DNA of 64,000 nt from SG8-41 sp035649495 (GTDB taxonomy: Bacteria; Pseudomonadota; Gammaproteobacteria; Burkholderiales; SG8-41), in the NCBI GenBank assembly GCA_035649495.1, contig DASRJL010000211.1, forward strand, positions 1 through 64,000, in the 5' to 3' direction. Positions within the stretch are counted from its first letter, which is position 1. Each line of letters opens with the position of its first letter. A program made the position numbers and the translations under genes. This document shows, piece by piece, positions 62,470 through 64,000 of this stretch. The notes beneath the pieces are model-generated. The model searched no databases. It worked only from the letters and a program-made list of their open reading frames with translations, and was not told where the DNA came from.

Positions 62470-64000
62470 CAGGCCTCAGCCAGCTCTTCAACGCCCCTAT
62501 CCGCGAGCGGATCCCGTCCGCCAGCGTCTCGGTGATGCTTGCCGTGGCGACCTTGTGCTGCTGCACGAGCTGCGGCGATTGCTTGAAGGACTGGTAGCGT
62601 TCCAACGCGGACTGCACGTGCTGGGTGAGGAGCTTCATGTTCACGGGCTTGTTGAGGAAGCGGAAGATCTGCGCCTGGTTGATGAGCTCGATCACGAGCT
62701 CCGAGTCGGAAGCTTCAGTCAGCACGATCGCGAGAATTTCCGGGTGGTCCTGCTTCAGGAGCTTGAAGGTGGCGATCGCCTCGTCGCGCGCACTCTCGAT
62801 GTCGGCCACGATGAGCGCGATCTCCTGGTCCGCGAGGATCTTGAATGCTTCGTCGAGATCACCTGCATGCAGCACGGGGCAGGTTGCCGCAAACAGGTGG
62901 TGCACCGAGCGGAAGATGTCGTCCTTCGGGTCGATGACCATGGTCCCGGCGCTCATCTTGCCGGTCGTCGCCACGGGGGCCGCGGCTGCTTCCTGCAGCT
63001 CCATTGCGATGGCGACCGCGTCGCCGACGATCTTCTGGATCTCCTGGTTGTTCCAGGGCTTGGACACAAAGCGGAACACCTCGCCTTCGTTGATGGAGCC
63101 CACGATGGAGGCGAGGTCGGAGTAGCCGGTCAGCAGGATGCGCACCGTGTTGGGCGCGACCTCTTTCAGCTGGCGCAGGACCTGCACGCCGGTCATCCCC
63201 GGCATGCGCTGGTCGCTCACGACGACGTGTACGCCGAACTTCTTGATGAAATCCAGTGCCTGCGCGCCATCGGTGGCCGTGAACACGTGGTAATTCGCCC
63301 GGAAGACGGACTTCAGCGCGGTCAATATCCGCTCCTCGTCGTCGATGAATACGATGCGCGGTTTCTTGCTGGTGTCCTCCGTCGGCGCCGGCGTCGGTTG
63401 CGGCGTGGCGTCCGGCGGCGGTACCGGGCGCATCGGCGGCGCTTCGAGCGGCAAGCCGGCCAGCAACCGCGCTGCCTGGAGCAGGTTGGTGTCTATCCTC
63501 TGGGTCGTCACTTCCGACAGCGCGGCTGGCTCGGGCTCGGGCATCGTGTTGCGTATGCTCCCTTCGATGCCTTTCAGGAAAGCCTCGGAAAACTCGCTCG
63601 CGCTCTGGAAGCGCTCCGACTTTTCTTTGGCGAGCGACTTGTGCACGGCCCAGTCGAGCTGCGCCGAAATCTGGGGATTGATCATCGACGGGTTTGCCGG
63701 CCGGTCGTTCAGCACCGCGCGCATGATCTCGGGATTGCTCCCGGAAAAAGGCCGCTTCCCGACCAGGAGCTCGTAGGCGATGATGCCCACCGAGTAGATG
63801 TCGCTGCACGCGTCGATCTCGGTGCCGAGAAACTGCTCCGGCGCCATGTAGCCGGGCGAGCCCATGATCTCGCCCACCTGCGTAAGCGTCGAGGAATCGA
63901 GCCGCGCTATGCCGAAATCGCTGATCTTGATGCGCCCGTCGGCGTTTACCAGCAGGTTGGAAGGCTTGATGTCGCGGTGCACGACGCCCTGATCGTGCGC
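62459..64000 (-). CDS. Ser/Thr protein kinase fused to two receiver domains (5' end outside window)
   Basis: 513 residues are present; the N-lobe is outside the window. The kinase C-lobe shows catalytic loop HRDIKPSNLL, DFG in ISDFGIARL, APE in GYMAPEQFLG, and SDIYSVGIIAYELL. After a Pro/Thr-rich linker a full receiver domain follows (VFIDDEERILTALK, acceptor Asp in VVSDQRMPGM, Thr in LLTGYSD, Lys in FVSKPW). A second, weaker receiver ends the protein (Asp in LIVADIES, Thr in VLTEASDSE, Lys in FLNKPVN). It links Ser/Thr phosphorylation with two-component phosphorelay; no histidine kinase is visible nearby. Confidence 0.9.
   Translation of the reverse strand, partial: AHDQGVVHRDIKPSNLLVNADGRIKISDFGIARLDSSTLTQVGEIMGSPGYMAPEQFLGTEIDACSDIYSVGIIAYELLVGKRPFSGSNPEIMRAVLNDRPANPSMINPQISAQLDWAVHKSLAKEKSERFQSASEFSEAFLKGIEGSIRNTMPEPEPAALSEVTTQRIDTNLLQAARLLAGLPLEAPPMRPVPPPDATPQPTPAPTEDTSKKPRIVFIDDEERILTALKSVFRANYHVFTATDGAQALDFIKKFGVHVVVSDQRMPGMTGVQVLRQLKEVAPNTVRILLTGYSDLASIVGSINEGEVFRFVSKPWNNQEIQKIVGDAVAIAMELQEAAAAPVATTGKMSAGTMVIDPKDDIFRSVHHLFAATCPVLHAGDLDEAFKILADQEIALIVADIESARDEAIATFKLLKQDHPEILAIVLTEASDSELVIELINQAQIFRFLNKPVNMKLLTQHVQSALERYQSFKQSPQLVQQHKVATASITETLADGIRSRIGALKSWLRPVIR

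Overview
This is a GC-rich (roughly 65%) chromosomal segment, densely packed with housekeeping genes. Gene content and order point to a betaproteobacterium, probably an uncultured or environmental Burkholderiales/Nitrosomonadales-like lineage. The evidence is an atp operon, an lptD-surA-pdxA-rsmA operon, a pilMNOPQ-aroK-aroB block divergent from a class A PBP gene, dusB-fis, the hemL-thiE-thiD/rubredoxin layout, and three orphan Bug/TctC-type periplasmic receptors. I infer the lineage from synteny and protein appearance only. I saw no tRNA, rRNA, CRISPR array, prophage or intact insertion sequence.

Layout. 1-3566: end of the F1 ATP synthase operon (atpA partial, atpG, atpD, atpC). 3971-8828: glpD, then glmU and glmS (UDP-GlcNAc synthesis). 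8884-15552, minus strand: an SDR, two tandem DsbA-like thiol oxidoreductases, a SPOR protein, argS and priA. 15990-25701, minus strand: hemE, gltD, gltB, dgt and aroB. 25719-31424, minus strand: aroK and the type IV pilus operon pilM-N-O-P-Q, divergent from mrcA (31676-33997). 34020-41306: a nucleotidyltransferase-like protein, hemB, a diheme cytochrome c4, hemL, thiE, thiD, rubredoxin, gloA and a Bug receptor. 41444-47020, minus strand: lptD-surA-pdxA-rsmA. 47045-51297, plus strand: amgK, murU, pepP and ubiH. 51585-57668, plus strand: dusB, fis, purH, purD, a two-domain VOC protein and hemF. 57747-62319: two convergent Bug receptors, an Asp-box beta-propeller and an MFS transporter. 62459-64000: a Ser/Thr kinase fused to two receiver domains, cut by the window end.

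How the genes work together. Cell envelope: GlmS/GlmU make UDP-GlcNAc, AmgK/MurU salvage MurNAc, PBP1a polymerises peptidoglycan, LptD/SurA build the outer membrane, the SPOR protein binds septal peptidoglycan, DsbA proteins form disulfides and PilMNOPQ forms the pilus basal body. Heme and respiration: hemE, hemB, hemL, hemF, cytochrome c4, ATP synthase, glpD and ubiH. Nitrogen, amino acids and nucleotides: gltBD, aroBK, purHD and dgt.

The signal not explained by genes is in the gaps. At least five short gaps between co-directional genes hold arrays of imperfect 7-bp repeats arranged as two facing arms, so that the transcript could fold into a long hairpin. The 7-bp word differs from gap to gap (GTGACYR, AGTTTTG, GTGAATS, AAATCCC-like) but the design is the same, and arms often begin inside the stop codon of the upstream gene. 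A sixth pair of arms lies about 2 kb apart and brackets two convergent Bug receptor genes, one of whose start codons is supplied by the repeat. A second family is a G-rich hairpin in two loci whose stem shows three covarying base pairs. Also notable are a terminator-ended small-RNA candidate between hemB and cytochrome c4, two DnaA boxes between priA and hemE, and a fossil of an addiction-module antitoxin at about 62.4 kb.
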